From Tenacibaculum sp. Bg11-29 (GTDB lineage Bacteria; Bacteroidota; Bacteroidia; Flavobacteriales; Flavobacteriaceae): 64,000 nt of DNA. This document shows, piece after piece, positions 33,179-42,447 of the stretch (its first letter is position 1; each line of letters opens with the position of its first letter). Made by a program: the position numbers and the translations under genes. The DNA is taken from assembly GCF_002836595.1 (NCBI RefSeq), contig NZ_PJBB01000003.1, positions 372,001 to 436,000 of the forward strand. The letters run 5' to 3'. The notes under the pieces were generated by a model that worked only from the letters and a program-made list of their open reading frames with translations, was not told the DNA's origin and searched no databases.

Positions 33179-33530
33179 ATCGTTTTACGCTATTTATTCA
33201 GGAAGTTTGAATTAAAGTACATATGAAATTGTTATTCAAGATGATTTCGAATTTATTGGTATTGATTTTTAAAAGACTTCCTGTTTTTTTGTTGCAACAA
33301 CTGTTGGTTATTGTTGCAACAATTATTTAAAACCATTCAGTTAATCATTAAAATAATTGTAGGTTTTCAGCCCCTAAAAACTGAAAAATTCATTGACATA
33401 ATTGTGGTAAGAAAAAAAGCTGTACTTTTAAACACCTTTATTCCGCAGTCCCCTCTCATTAGATCTGTATATATGGAGTAAAAGTACTTATATAAACAAG
33501 TTAGCTGCAATTTTAAATAAACATTCGAAT
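33179..33530 (+). other. Copy B tail and cargo junction
   Basis: Repeats the tail of copy A (CAGGAAGT, later ACTTCCTG with T7), then only two GTTGCAAC octamers (33290 and 33313 area), then TTTAAAACCATTCAGTTAA as the junction block. The last 60 bases before the next gene contain GTTAGCTGC (33500-33508), similar to cassette cores. No gene seen. Confidence 0.6.
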
Positions 33531-34658
33531 ATGAAAGCAAACATTTTGACAACACTTCTATTATTGTTAAATTTTATTGTTTATAGTCAAAACCATAAGA
33601 CAATTGAAATAGATCCTATTACAGATATGGCTAAAGAAAGTTTACCATTCGATCAAGGTTTTGTTTTAAAAAAAACTTACTCAAACAAAATACGAATTCT
33701 TGGTATTGGGTATTATGAAATAAAGCAATCTGAAAGAAAAGAATATTTTAGTTCGGCAAGAACTACGGAATTGAATCTATTGTTTAAGTTTGAACAGAAT
33801 AAAGAGAATAAATATGACCTACATATTTTTGTTCCACCATTAAAGCCTCAAAGATTTTACGATTTTTTAATCGTTCACTTAATTAAAAGAGATGACCCAC
33901 TAATCACCAAATACCTTGCTTTATTTAAAGCGATTACTGAAAATAATCCTACATTACAAACTAATATTCTTGATGAAATTAATAAAAGTAAAAAGAAAAC
34001 ACTAGACCCTTTAGAACATATAGATTTGGATACAGGAATAAATAATATTTCAGAACTATCATCTTTCTATAAATCAAATCTCGAGATTATATACAAAGAC
34101 AAAGGCATAAGTGAAAAAGAAAAAAGAAGTCTTTTAATTTCCAAAATAGTTGATAACGATTTATTTTCCAGGGGTTATTGGGTGAGTTCAACTTCTGAAA
34201 TTTTCAGTTTTGAAACAAGAGCAAAGTTTAGAATTACACCTGATTTTGGATATGTCAGTTATGGTTTTCAAAAAGATTTTAACGGATTCACACCGTATAT
34301 AGGTTTTCAAATAGAGTTTCGTTATTTTGATAAAAGCATACCATTTAAATTAATACCAAATAAAACTATATGGCATCGCCTTTCATTCAATACAGGTATA
34401 ACTCTTGCCTCCCTTAAAAAAGATGAACAAAGAGAGGATCTGTTCGATAACAAATCTCTACTAATGGGGTTTGGTTTTCGTCTATCTAATGCTTTAAGAT
34501 TAACAGGAGGTGTAATTCTTTTCAATAGAGAAGACCCAAATCTACTCATTGATAATAAACGACTTGGAGCAACTCCTTTCATTGGCTTATCAATCGACTT
34601 GAGTTTAAAACAATTCTTCAATGATATGTCTGGTTTAATTCCATTAAATAGAAATTAA
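33531..34658 (+). CDS. Outer-membrane barrel-like protein (cargo)
   Basis: 375 residues with a signal peptide (MKANILTTLLLLLNFIVYSQ). The C-terminal 170 residues look like beta strands of a barrel (RGYWVSSTSEIFSFETRAKF, FGYVSYGFQKDFNGFTPYIGFQIEF, LLMGFGFRLSNALRLTGGVILF); the middle is helical and charged. No named family. First of three closely spaced genes (1-5 base gaps) that lie as cargo between duplicated modules B and C. Confidence 0.65.
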   Translation: MKANILTTLLLLLNFIVYSQNHKTIEIDPITDMAKESLPFDQGFVLKKTYSNKIRILGIGYYEIKQSERKEYFSSARTTELNLLFKFEQNKENKYDLHIFVPPLKPQRFYDFLIVHLIKRDDPLITKYLALFKAITENNPTLQTNILDEINKSKKKTLDPLEHIDLDTGINNISELSSFYKSNLEIIYKDKGISEKEKRSLLISKIVDNDLFSRGYWVSSTSEIFSFETRAKFRITPDFGYVSYGFQKDFNGFTPYIGFQIEFRYFDKSIPFKLIPNKTIWHRLSFNTGITLASLKKDEQREDLFDNKSLLMGFGFRLSNALRLTGGVILFNREDPNLLIDNKRLGATPFIGLSIDLSLKQFFNDMSGLIPLNRN

Positions 34659-34659
34659 T

Positions 34660-35382
34660 ATGAAAAAAAAAATATTTATATTTTTAATTATAATAACAAT
34701 ATTTTCTTGTTATAAAGAAGATGACTACTTGTTAAGTAAAATTGATGATAGTTTTGTTTTAATATCTGTTAAAAACAATAAAATTTATGCTGACGGAGTT
34801 TCATCAACAGAAGTAATCGTTGAAATTCCATATAATACTAAAAAAGAGTTTACTAAAATAACTTTAAAAACATCGAGCGGTAAATTTAAAAATGACAAAC
34901 AAGAGATTGAAGCAAACATTTCAAAAGTTGTGATTGATGGAAAAGATAAAAAGATAGCAAAAGCTAAATTAATAACATCTCAAACCGTTGGAGAAATTAC
35001 AATAGAAGCACGAATTAGCGACATAACGAAAAGTATCGGAGTTATTTTTGATAGAGCATATCCAGAAAAAATTATAACTGATTTACCGTCATTAGAAATT
35101 AGTAATGGTAATCAAACAATAACTCTCACAACAAAATTAACCCGAAATATAGGAAAGCCTTCTTTACTAACTACTGCAAAAGTATTTGCCATTGATTCTA
35201 AAGGAAATCTAGTTGGACAGTTCCTCAATTATTCTGAATCTGCAGATAAAGATGGAATTTTGAAAAATCAATTTTCACTCGGTACAACAAATTGTAATTG
35301 CCCAAATATTTTCATTATATCTGAAACAAATAATTCAGAAAATTCTGTCATTCGTGACACAATAAGTCTAATTGTAAAATAA
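34660..35382 (+). CDS. Lipoprotein with Ig-like domain (cargo)
   Basis: 240 residues; the signal MKKKIFIFLIIITIFSC has Cys at 17. The following region (SVKNNKIYADGVSSTEVIVEIP...) has the pattern of bacterial Ig-like (invasin/BIg_1) domains in which ADG-S-T-V-V is conserved. Probably surface-exposed. One base after the barrel gene, so co-translated; likely partner of it. Confidence 0.68.
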   Translation: MKKKIFIFLIIITIFSCYKEDDYLLSKIDDSFVLISVKNNKIYADGVSSTEVIVEIPYNTKKEFTKITLKTSSGKFKNDKQEIEANISKVVIDGKDKKIAKAKLITSQTVGEITIEARISDITKSIGVIFDRAYPEKIITDLPSLEISNGNQTITLTTKLTRNIGKPSLLTTAKVFAIDSKGNLVGQFLNYSESADKDGILKNQFSLGTTNCNCPNIFIISETNNSENSVIRDTISLIVK

Positions 35383-35387
35383 AATAT

Positions 35388-35600
35388 ATGAAAGACGTAA
35401 AACAAAAAACAATCAAGGTTTCAAATGACCTTATGAATGAACTTAATCAAGTTTTGAAAAAATATGATTTAGGAAATGTTCATATAGAATCAATTAGACT
35501 TAAAAAAGGTGCATTTCAAAACTGCAGAAGAGTATGTAAACTTTGGACAAACCCAAAGACAGGCGAAAGAAAAGTAATATGTAAAATGGTTTGTGATTAG
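35388..35600 (+). CDS. Small Cys-rich protein (cargo)
   Basis: 70 residues without signal: a helix (KVSNDLMNELNQVLKKYDLG) and a C-terminal Cys cluster FQNCRRVCKLW...RKVICKMVCD (four Cys). The Lys-rich N-terminus and Cys pairs could bind metal. Five bases after the lipoprotein gene. Unknown; could be a secreted or surface-delivered peptide, but no leader motif proves this. Confidence 0.55.
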   Translation: MKDVKQKTIKVSNDLMNELNQVLKKYDLGNVHIESIRLKKGAFQNCRRVCKLWTNPKTGERKVICKMVCD

Positions 35601-35874
35601 AAAAACAGCCCATAAAAAAGTACTGTGGTAAAAAAAAAGTAAAAATCATTTAATTTTTGACTGAAACACTTCTATAGCTATCATCATATATCAATCTTGT
35701 TTTAATAGATTATTACAAATCACTATTAATAAAACTGTTACCCAAATTTATTGATATTGATTTTTAGAAAGCTTCATGTTTTTTTGTTGTAACGTTTGTT
35801 GATTTTTGTTGCAACATGATTGATTCTTGTTGCAACATACTGTTGCAACAAATATTTAGAACCATTCAGATAAG
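35601..35874 (+). repeat. Copy C remnant: module tail and GTTGCAAC repeats
   Basis: No gene. ATTGATATTGATTTTTAGAA and CTTCATGTTTTTTTGTTG match the tail of copies A and B, followed by three degenerate GTTGCAAC palindromes and the junction block ATTTAGAACCATTCAGATAA. Confidence 0.65.
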
Positions 35875-36039
35875 TTAAATCAGAGCATAAAGCTTTGTAT
35901 AAATATTTCTATTAGCTTCTGAATCATTCCATCCAATATAGTAACCGTTAATTAATGCCTCTTCCTCTGTTTCTTCAAAACCACATGAAAAAAGAGTAGT
36001 TAATAGTCCAAAATACAATATGATGTTTGAGTACTTCAT
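35875..36039 (-). pseudogene. Truncated lipoprotein gene, copy 2
   Basis: 54 residues MKYSNIILYFGLLTTLFSCG... with intact lipobox, cut at the junction block. Preceded on the minus strand by GTTAGCC (plus 36046-36052), a cassette-core-like site. Second copy of 32175-32339. Confidence 0.6.
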
Positions 36040-36385
36040 AATAATGGCTAACGTCAGTTTGTCTAAAAACCGAGATTTAATTTTTTATATTTCAATAATT
36101 ATTTTCTTTTTAATTAAAAAAATGCTAACCGTTTATAACGGCTACAAACGACTAATACTTCACTCTATTTTGTCCTTACCTCTTATGTCTTGGCACTTTG
36201 TATGCTTTTTTATATATTATAAAGCACATAACAATATAAAAAACATAGGGCATTTGTGCTAAGTCAAATGTTCTGTACATATTAACAAAATCTACTAAAT
36301 ATAAAATTTAGCATTCCTTGTAATACATATAAATTTAAGATTGGTTCTTGTGCTTTATTAAGCTTACCTAATTTATTCATTTCAA
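36040..36385 (+). other. End of the 365-base repeat and an attC-like remnant
   Basis: Non-coding. 36224-36350 repeats the beginning of the array sites: GCACATAAC core, then ATATAAAAAACATAGGGC, ATTTGTGCTAA and CTAAATATAAAATTTAGC. It lacks the 3' half, being cut just before the end of the HNH gene. Confidence 0.55.
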
Positions 36386-37375
36386 TTATTTAAATTGCTC
36401 TATAAAATCCTCGTCTTTAAGAATAGCTTCCATAATTGGAACCTTAAGGAATTTTTTATCTAAATAGATATCATTGTCCTCTTGATATTCGTTAATAAAA
36501 TATTTACAAGTTTCTTCAATAGTTTCATTTCTTGCCCTGTTACGTCTTTTTAATCTTCTCAGAAAAGACGGCTTAATTTGATTACTAACATTCCTGTATC
36601 TTGTTGTCATCGAAAAAACCTTATCCCATGTTTTTATTTTTTCAATATCATCTCCTGATAATCTTAACTCCCTAATCGGATTTTCAATATCATCATCCAA
36701 TTCTATTGTTACATTTACATTATTATTCTTCCCTTCAAAAGGGTAAAAACAAATTTTTTTATCTTTAATTGGATTTGTATCCGATTTATAAGTTCTATTA
36801 CACTTATGACAGAGAGGTACTAGATTATTATAATTAACACTAGCAAAAGGAATTACACTCTTTGGCAAATAATGATCAAAATCTTCTCTTTTTCCACTTT
36901 CCTCAGGCTCAAAAACATCTAAACAGCAACAAGGGCAATCGACAAATCTATTTTCTTCATATAACTTGTTATAATAATCTGCTTTTGAACCATAAACTAA
37001 TTTTAAAGTTTTCCTTTCAGAATATTCTTCATAAAGGTCAACGAAAAAAGGTTTCATTTTCACCTCAACAACATATGATAGTGGTTTTACAAAAAGAGTA
37101 ACATTTCCATTACATAAGTTTTCTATGTCATTATGATTTTTAAACGCATTTACAATATCGTTGCGCTCAACATCACTCAATTCACGACACAAATCGTAAA
37201 TATCAAGAAGCCTTCCTCTAAATACAGGAAGTTTATAAAAGAAGTCTGTAAATCGATCATCAAATAAAAGGGAACTACCTTTCCTAGCATTGCACCAGTA
37301 ATCACAAACAATATAATTGACTAATTCATCTATGGTTAGTATGGTATGTGATATTGATTTATATGTTCTTAGCAC
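36386..37375 (-). CDS. HNH endonuclease, PtuB-like
   Basis: 329 residues, soluble. The HNH core is CPCCCLDVFEPEE...DFDHYLPKSVIPFASVNYNNLVPLCHKCNRTYK (about 149-200): two Cys pairs for zinc, the catalytic His of DHYLPKS and the Asn of CN. This arrangement is that of PtuB-type HNH nucleases of Septu systems, which pair with an ATPase. Last gene of the hsdM-hsdS-ATPase-HNH operon; its start overlaps the ATPase stop by 17 bases. Probably the effector that cuts DNA (inference). Confidence 0.85.
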   Translation of the reverse strand: MLRTYKSISHTILTIDELVNYIVCDYWCNARKGSSLLFDDRFTDFFYKLPVFRGRLLDIYDLCRELSDVERNDIVNAFKNHNDIENLCNGNVTLFVKPLSYVVEVKMKPFFVDLYEEYSERKTLKLVYGSKADYYNKLYEENRFVDCPCCCLDVFEPEESGKREDFDHYLPKSVIPFASVNYNNLVPLCHKCNRTYKSDTNPIKDKKICFYPFEGKNNNVNVTIELDDDIENPIRELRLSGDDIEKIKTWDKVFSMTTRYRNVSNQIKPSFLRRLKRRNRARNETIEETCKYFINEYQEDNDIYLDKKFLKVPIMEAILKDEDFIEQFK

Positions 37376-39113
37376 TCGTCAATTCCCTTTTAATTCTATT
37401 CAATTTAGCAAATACTATATCTTTTGTTAAAGAATCACCCATATCACGTAATTCCCATTTAATTCTATCAATATCGTCTGTTTTTCTTATACTACTATAA
37501 TCAATTTTATCAAACCTCTCTTTTGAATACTCTCCAATGAAGTCTCCTTTATCAAAAATATTCTCCATAATAATATCAATATCTGTTCCAAAAGTTTTAA
37601 ATTTTTTCTTTTTAGCATTTATTGCAATCACATCTTTAGTCTTTTTATCTCTTTCAAATACAATAACCTTATCAGGATAGCAATCCGAAATAATAAATGG
37701 AGAGTGAGAGGTAATCAAAACATCACGCATTAAATTATTACTTCCACTAGCATCCAAAGACTTTTTTAAGACACTAATAAACTTAGAACGCCAATCTGGA
37801 TTAAAATGAGTTTCTGGCTCATCCAATAACAATAATGCATTTCGATTTCTTAACATCAAACAAATCCCTAATGTATGCAAAAACTGTTGTTCTCCATCAG
37901 AAAGATTTTTAAGTAATAATTCCACCGTTTCATCCTTTCCTTTAATTTTCTTCTCTATATAATAATCAAGAAAGTAGAAAACTTTATCCTCAGGAGCAGG
38001 AGTTGGAATTTTACCATCCGTGTAGTATCCCTTCGAATTGTACACATCGCTTTTAATGTACTGAGGTATTGAAATGTAATTTAAGGTATACAATAATTGA
38101 AAAGCTTGGAAAAGTTCATATATGGTTTTAAAATTATCTTTAAAAGCTATTTTAGTGTTTTCATCAACCCAAAAATCAAGGATTAAATGATCCTCTTTAT
38201 CATAATAGCAAGTAGCACAATTCTTAAACTTATCTATTATTTTATCTTCATTATCCTGAGTGTTTTTTTCCTTTATAAGTTGATCTAAAATTCTATTTGA
38301 AGTCCCTTCTACTTGTTTTATATTTAGGTTCATCCTAAATCTTTTAATATCTAAAACCCCTAGCTCTTCTTTTAGAGATTTTAAAATATTTTTCTCTTTT
38401 AGAGCTTCCTCGTCATGAAAAATTAAATTAGACAGTAACACAGCTTGACTCATTTCATAATCTATATAAACCAAACTGTTCTCAGGTTCCTTGTAAAATC
38501 TATTATGAATTAAAAACTCTTGATACTCATCAAAACTTAATAACTGTGACTTTAAAAAAGGAATACTTAAAATTTCATTCTCCCCAGAAGAATAACCTAT
38601 TATTAGATTAGGTAAATATGCTTTAGCTGGAGCAGAATATCCTTCTTTTCTTTCTGTTTCAGTTGGAAGCATTCTGAATGAGTCCTCATCTGCTATGTTC
38701 TCAAAAGGGTAAGAAAAAGCTTCTAACTTAGGCAGTTCATTTTCTTTTTTTGTAATTACTACTTTAAATAAACTTTCTATTATGTATTCTTTGTTAGTGA
38801 TATATTCATTTTGAAACTTAGGAACAATATAATATTCTAATTCGTATGCATTTGGTTTATTAGCTCCATTATTAGGATGGAAATTTTTAGGGTGATTTAC
38901 ATTTACACAATTTTCTAAATGATAGAATATATGAGAAAGCGCTTCTAATATATTAGACTTTCCACTTCCATTTAATCCAGCAAAGCAATAAGGATGAAAC
39001 TGAGACCAATCGTTTTCTGGGCTTTCTTTTTTATAAGGAGCTCTAAATTCAAGTTCAAATCCTGAACTTAAACTATTAAAATCACTATTTAGTTTAAGTC
39101 GGGATAATTTCAT
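37359..39113 (-). CDS. AAA/ABC-type ATPase associated with a restriction system
   Basis: 584 residues of the SMC/OLD-like ATPase group. Walker A is GLNGSGKS at about 46-53, the ABC signature LSDGEQQFLHTLG lies at about 408, Walker B LLLLDEPETHFNPDW at about 430 and an H-loop-type LITSHSPFI after it. This matches proteins named restriction-system-associated AAA family ATPase and resembles PtuA of Septu. It overlaps hsdS by 20 bases and the HNH gene by 17, so all are translationally coupled. No TOPRIM nuclease is present. Confidence 0.88.
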   Translation of the reverse strand: MKLSRLKLNSDFNSLSSGFELEFRAPYKKESPENDWSQFHPYCFAGLNGSGKSNILEALSHIFYHLENCVNVNHPKNFHPNNGANKPNAYELEYYIVPKFQNEYITNKEYIIESLFKVVITKKENELPKLEAFSYPFENIADEDSFRMLPTETERKEGYSAPAKAYLPNLIIGYSSGENEILSIPFLKSQLLSFDEYQEFLIHNRFYKEPENSLVYIDYEMSQAVLLSNLIFHDEEALKEKNILKSLKEELGVLDIKRFRMNLNIKQVEGTSNRILDQLIKEKNTQDNEDKIIDKFKNCATCYYDKEDHLILDFWVDENTKIAFKDNFKTIYELFQAFQLLYTLNYISIPQYIKSDVYNSKGYYTDGKIPTPAPEDKVFYFLDYYIEKKIKGKDETVELLLKNLSDGEQQFLHTLGICLMLRNRNALLLLDEPETHFNPDWRSKFISVLKKSLDASGSNNLMRDVLITSHSPFIISDCYPDKVIVFERDKKTKDVIAINAKKKKFKTFGTDIDIIMENIFDKGDFIGEYSKERFDKIDYSSIRKTDDIDRIKWELRDMGDSLTKDIVFAKLNRIKRELTSAKNI

Positions 39114-40497
39114 CGTTATTGTCTATATATTTTTTTTGAGTCTGCAATACTATTTTCTTGCCAACAAAGGTTTGCAAAATTCCTTTTCGGGAGTTTTTGT
39201 GTTCTTTTTTAGTTCTATTTAAAACCTGAAAAAGTTTTTTCACTTCATCGTCATAAGTTTCAGAGCTTGAATATTCGTGGCTATTAAGAGAGTTTATCAA
39301 ATTCTCTATAAGTATATCGTCTTCTATTAAAAGGTTTATTTCATCTTTTTTAGTTTTATCAGCGATTTCATTAAAGGTTTTATATATTAAAGTCTGAAAT
39401 AGTTCTTCCAACAAATCTAATGACTGATTGCTTCTAATTTTCTGTAGCTCAATATTTTTTTTAATCCATAAAAACTTATTTTGAATACTTATTTCAGGTA
39501 ATGGTATTTCTAGATTCTTAACAATCTTCAGGTTTAAGCCTTTCATTGCGATTCCTCTAGCAGAGTTCACAACTTTCTTCCTATAAGGAGAATGTTGAAA
39601 TAAAAATTGAAAATACTCTGACTTAATCTTCTTTTGATTAAAGGAAATTTTCATTAACCTTGGATTAATAATACCTTCCTCAAAATTACTTGGAATAACT
39701 GCTACCTTACCAACAACCCCCATTAAAGTTATAAGAACATCTTTTGACTCTACTTTATAATTTATTAATTCATTGTATTTATCTAAACTGATAAAGTAGT
39801 TTCCATAATCAAGACCATTCACTACTTGTTCCTGACCATAAACTTTATAACCTTTTGGTGTATAAAATTCTTTTTTCAATGTAGAACCAAAAGGTCCAGA
39901 TTTAATGGAATTATTCTTTTCAAGTTTTAGATTATCAATTTTTGCTATAGCGTGATTTTTATTATTCAAAATTGGATCTCCACATGTTTTAATAAATGTA
40001 CTAAGAAGAAATTCATCTAATAATGAAAGAAATTCGGATTTTCGATTTATTAAATTTTGGATTTTGTCAAATCTATTTATGTATCTCTTTTGATCTTCAA
40101 TAGCATATTTTGGAATTTCAATTTTGTTGATGTAAGTCTTAGATATATTTTTTAATCCTACACCTTTAAATCCATTTGCAAGTATATGAATATTCCCAAA
40201 TAGATAATAGTAAACAAATTTAGTTTCAAATTCATTTATCATATCATCTTTTAGCCTTACAACAAAGCAATGAGAAGTAGTAGAAAAAGCTCTACCCTCA
40301 TAATGAATATTAGGAACTCCACCGTTTCCAATTATTATAGATTCTTCAAAATACTCTGGAGACTCAGTATACTTTCTTTGTTTTGGGCTTGATGTATAAA
40401 ATGAAAAACTTCCTTCGTCAAAGCCTTCACTGGCTTTTAATTTGGATTTAGCTTGAAAATCAAAAATATTTTTAAATAAAATTTTATCTACCTCCAT
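39094..40497 (-). CDS. hsdS: Type I restriction specificity subunit
   Basis: 467 residues with two target-recognition halves: the first near 60-150 (GGVPNIHYEGRAFSTTSHCFVVRL, GVGLKNISKTYINKIEIP), the second near 180-350 (IKSGPFGSTLKKEFYTPKGYKVYGQEQV, ARGIAMKGLNLKIVKNLEIPLPEI), each followed by a helical spacer. It would set the DNA sequence methylated by HsdM. The C-terminal 90 residues are extra charged helices, possibly a dock for the ATPase encoded next (inference). Three bases separate it from hsdM. Confidence 0.88.
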   Translation of the reverse strand: MEVDKILFKNIFDFQAKSKLKASEGFDEGSFSFYTSSPKQRKYTESPEYFEESIIIGNGGVPNIHYEGRAFSTTSHCFVVRLKDDMINEFETKFVYYYLFGNIHILANGFKGVGLKNISKTYINKIEIPKYAIEDQKRYINRFDKIQNLINRKSEFLSLLDEFLLSTFIKTCGDPILNNKNHAIAKIDNLKLEKNNSIKSGPFGSTLKKEFYTPKGYKVYGQEQVVNGLDYGNYFISLDKYNELINYKVESKDVLITLMGVVGKVAVIPSNFEEGIINPRLMKISFNQKKIKSEYFQFLFQHSPYRKKVVNSARGIAMKGLNLKIVKNLEIPLPEISIQNKFLWIKKNIELQKIRSNQSLDLLEELFQTLIYKTFNEIADKTKKDEINLLIEDDILIENLINSLNSHEYSSSETYDDEVKKLFQVLNRTKKEHKNSRKGILQTFVGKKIVLQTQKKYIDNNDEIIPT

Positions 40498-40500
40498 ATT

Positions 40501-42042
40501 CTAAAAATTATCATCACTAAGCTCTTCCAAACCTCTAAATATTTCACTCTCTAACTCTCTAAGTTGCTTAAGAATAATATTAGGAGTTCTATAATTTTCG
40601 GGCTTATAAATAAAGTCTTGATATAAATTAAAATTTAACTCAAATCCATTATCTTCTATTTCATTATAAGGGATAGCAAAATGTTGTAACTTCTTATTCT
40701 TTTGATTTTTTTTATTTCTTGATTCCCACTCTTCAATAACTATTGGTAAAGGATTGATTTTAAGTTTATTTCTGTTAGCATCTAAGGAGTAACCATCCGA
40801 ATTCATACCATAAAACCAAATATCCATTTCTTGAGGAGATTCAGTATTACTTTTACGCTTTTCGAAAAACAAAATAGACGTTTTAACCCCTGTGTAAGGT
40901 TGAAATACTCCTTCGGGCAAAGAAATTACACCTTGTAAATCACAACAATTCATTAGCATTTTCCTAGTTTCTTTATATGCCTTCCCTCCATTAAAAACTA
41001 CACCTTCTGGCACAATGACTGCTGCACGACCTCCTTCTTCTAGCATGTAAATTATTCGTTCTAAAAACAATAACTCTGACTGCACAGGTTGGGATATTCT
41101 ATTTCCTTTTTTATCATTTTTAGGATGATAAACTCTATCTAAATTTTCACTTATAGTCTTGCTATTAATTTTCCCAGTAAAGGGTGGGTTAGCTAGTATA
41201 TATTTATACTTTAACGTATTATTTTCAGTTTCAAAATTTTCGTATTCAGGAGAAAGAGTATCTAAGTGTATAATTTTAGGACTATCTATACCATGCATCA
41301 TTAGATTCATCATACCTATTCTAACCATTGTTTGATCAATATCAAAACCGTAAAAAGTATTATTCTTTAATATGCTTTTATTTTTTTCATTCAACTTCTG
41401 TCCATCTAACCCCTTACTTAAACCGTTAATATCAATAGTTGTTTTTTTAGAATACTTAGTTATAATATATTGATGAGCTGCAACTAAAAACCCTCCAGAT
41501 CCACAGGCTAAATCGCTAATCTTTCCATCAATATCTGGATCTAACATTTCAACCATCATTTGAATGATATGACGTGGAGTTCTAAATTGCCCATTCTTAC
41601 CACCTTCACTAGTTTGTTTTAGTAAATGTTCATAAAGATCACCTTGAATATCTTGAAAGTATTGCTCATCTTCTTTTTCTTGCTTTTCTATTTCAATATA
41701 AATTTCATCTATTATTTCTATAGACTCTTCTATCAATGTTGGTTTCTTTATACTAAAATTAGCCTGTCTCATTGCCTTAAAAAAAGGAGATTCTTCTTCC
41801 GTTAAATCATTTTTAATATAAAAAAACACTAAATCTAGATGTGAAACCAGTTTCTTACTATCTCTTTTGTGATATACGCTCCACTTATACTCGTCAATAA
41901 CATCTGGTTTAAAGACTTCTAATCTTTTCATGAATAACAGATATGAGATTTGTTCTATAGCTGTTATAGGATTAGAATGCCCTCCTGACCATAATAATGT
42001 CCAGAGTGAATGTACTTTAGTTCTGATTTTTGACGTTAGCAT
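40501..42042 (-). CDS. hsdM: Type I N6-adenine DNA methyltransferase subunit
   Basis: 513 residues. N-terminal HsdM helical domain (LTSKIRTKVHSLWTLLWSGG, ISYLLFMKRLE); GQFRTPRHI at 151-159; SAM-binding DLACGSGG at 177-184; catalytic NPPF at 285-288 in LANPPFTG. All methyltransferase motifs are intact. No hsdR gene follows or precedes; instead the operon continues with hsdS, an ATPase and an HNH nuclease. Confidence 0.94.
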   Translation of the reverse strand: MLTSKIRTKVHSLWTLLWSGGHSNPITAIEQISYLLFMKRLEVFKPDVIDEYKWSVYHKRDSKKLVSHLDLVFFYIKNDLTEEESPFFKAMRQANFSIKKPTLIEESIEIIDEIYIEIEKQEKEDEQYFQDIQGDLYEHLLKQTSEGGKNGQFRTPRHIIQMMVEMLDPDIDGKISDLACGSGGFLVAAHQYIITKYSKKTTIDINGLSKGLDGQKLNEKNKSILKNNTFYGFDIDQTMVRIGMMNLMMHGIDSPKIIHLDTLSPEYENFETENNTLKYKYILANPPFTGKINSKTISENLDRVYHPKNDKKGNRISQPVQSELLFLERIIYMLEEGGRAAVIVPEGVVFNGGKAYKETRKMLMNCCDLQGVISLPEGVFQPYTGVKTSILFFEKRKSNTESPQEMDIWFYGMNSDGYSLDANRNKLKINPLPIVIEEWESRNKKNQKNKKLQHFAIPYNEIEDNGFELNFNLYQDFIYKPENYRTPNIILKQLRELESEIFRGLEELSDDNF

Positions 42043-42144
42043 TTATATTTTTTTATTAAAAAACAATGAGTAATTATTAATTATAAAACTATAAATAATA
42101 ACTGAAGTACTAAAGAAGTATTTTAACTTTCTCAAAAGGTAAAG

Positions 42145-42447
42145 TTACCTACCTAACCGTTGCTTACACATTCTAATTTCTTCTTTAGAAAACAAGAGGG
42201 TATATTCAGGTTGTACGACTAAATTCTCTATGGATAAATCTACTCGTCCTTCCAAAAGTAATTTAGTAAATCCTTCTGTGTTCTCAGGTTTAGTAATTAG
42301 TTTTTTAGCAGCAATATAATATCCTTCCTCTGCGGCAAGATTAATTAAATATTGAGGGCGATATACATCTTTTATACATAGTTGAACCTTGTAGCTCAAG
42401 TTCCTTTCGAACTCATTTTTTAATTCTTCATCTATCATGTTAGTCAT
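42145..42447 (-). CDS. Small protein upstream of the restriction operon
   Basis: 100 residues, helical, no signal: LKNEFERNLSYKVQLCIKDVYRPQYLINLAAEEGYYIAAKKLI. No family recognised. It is 102 bases upstream of hsdM in the same direction, where small regulators of restriction systems often lie, but no helix-turn-helix is evident. Confidence 0.6.
   Translation of the reverse strand: MTNMIDEELKNEFERNLSYKVQLCIKDVYRPQYLINLAAEEGYYIAAKKLITKPENTEGFTKLLLEGRVDLSIENLVVQPEYTLLFSKEEIRMCKQRLGR

Noticed and set aside
36020-36262. 80-residue frame, and its counterpart at 32320-32529
   Set aside because: They run opposite to the truncated lipoprotein and through repeat DNA; composition is low-complexity Phe/Ile and no homology is expected.
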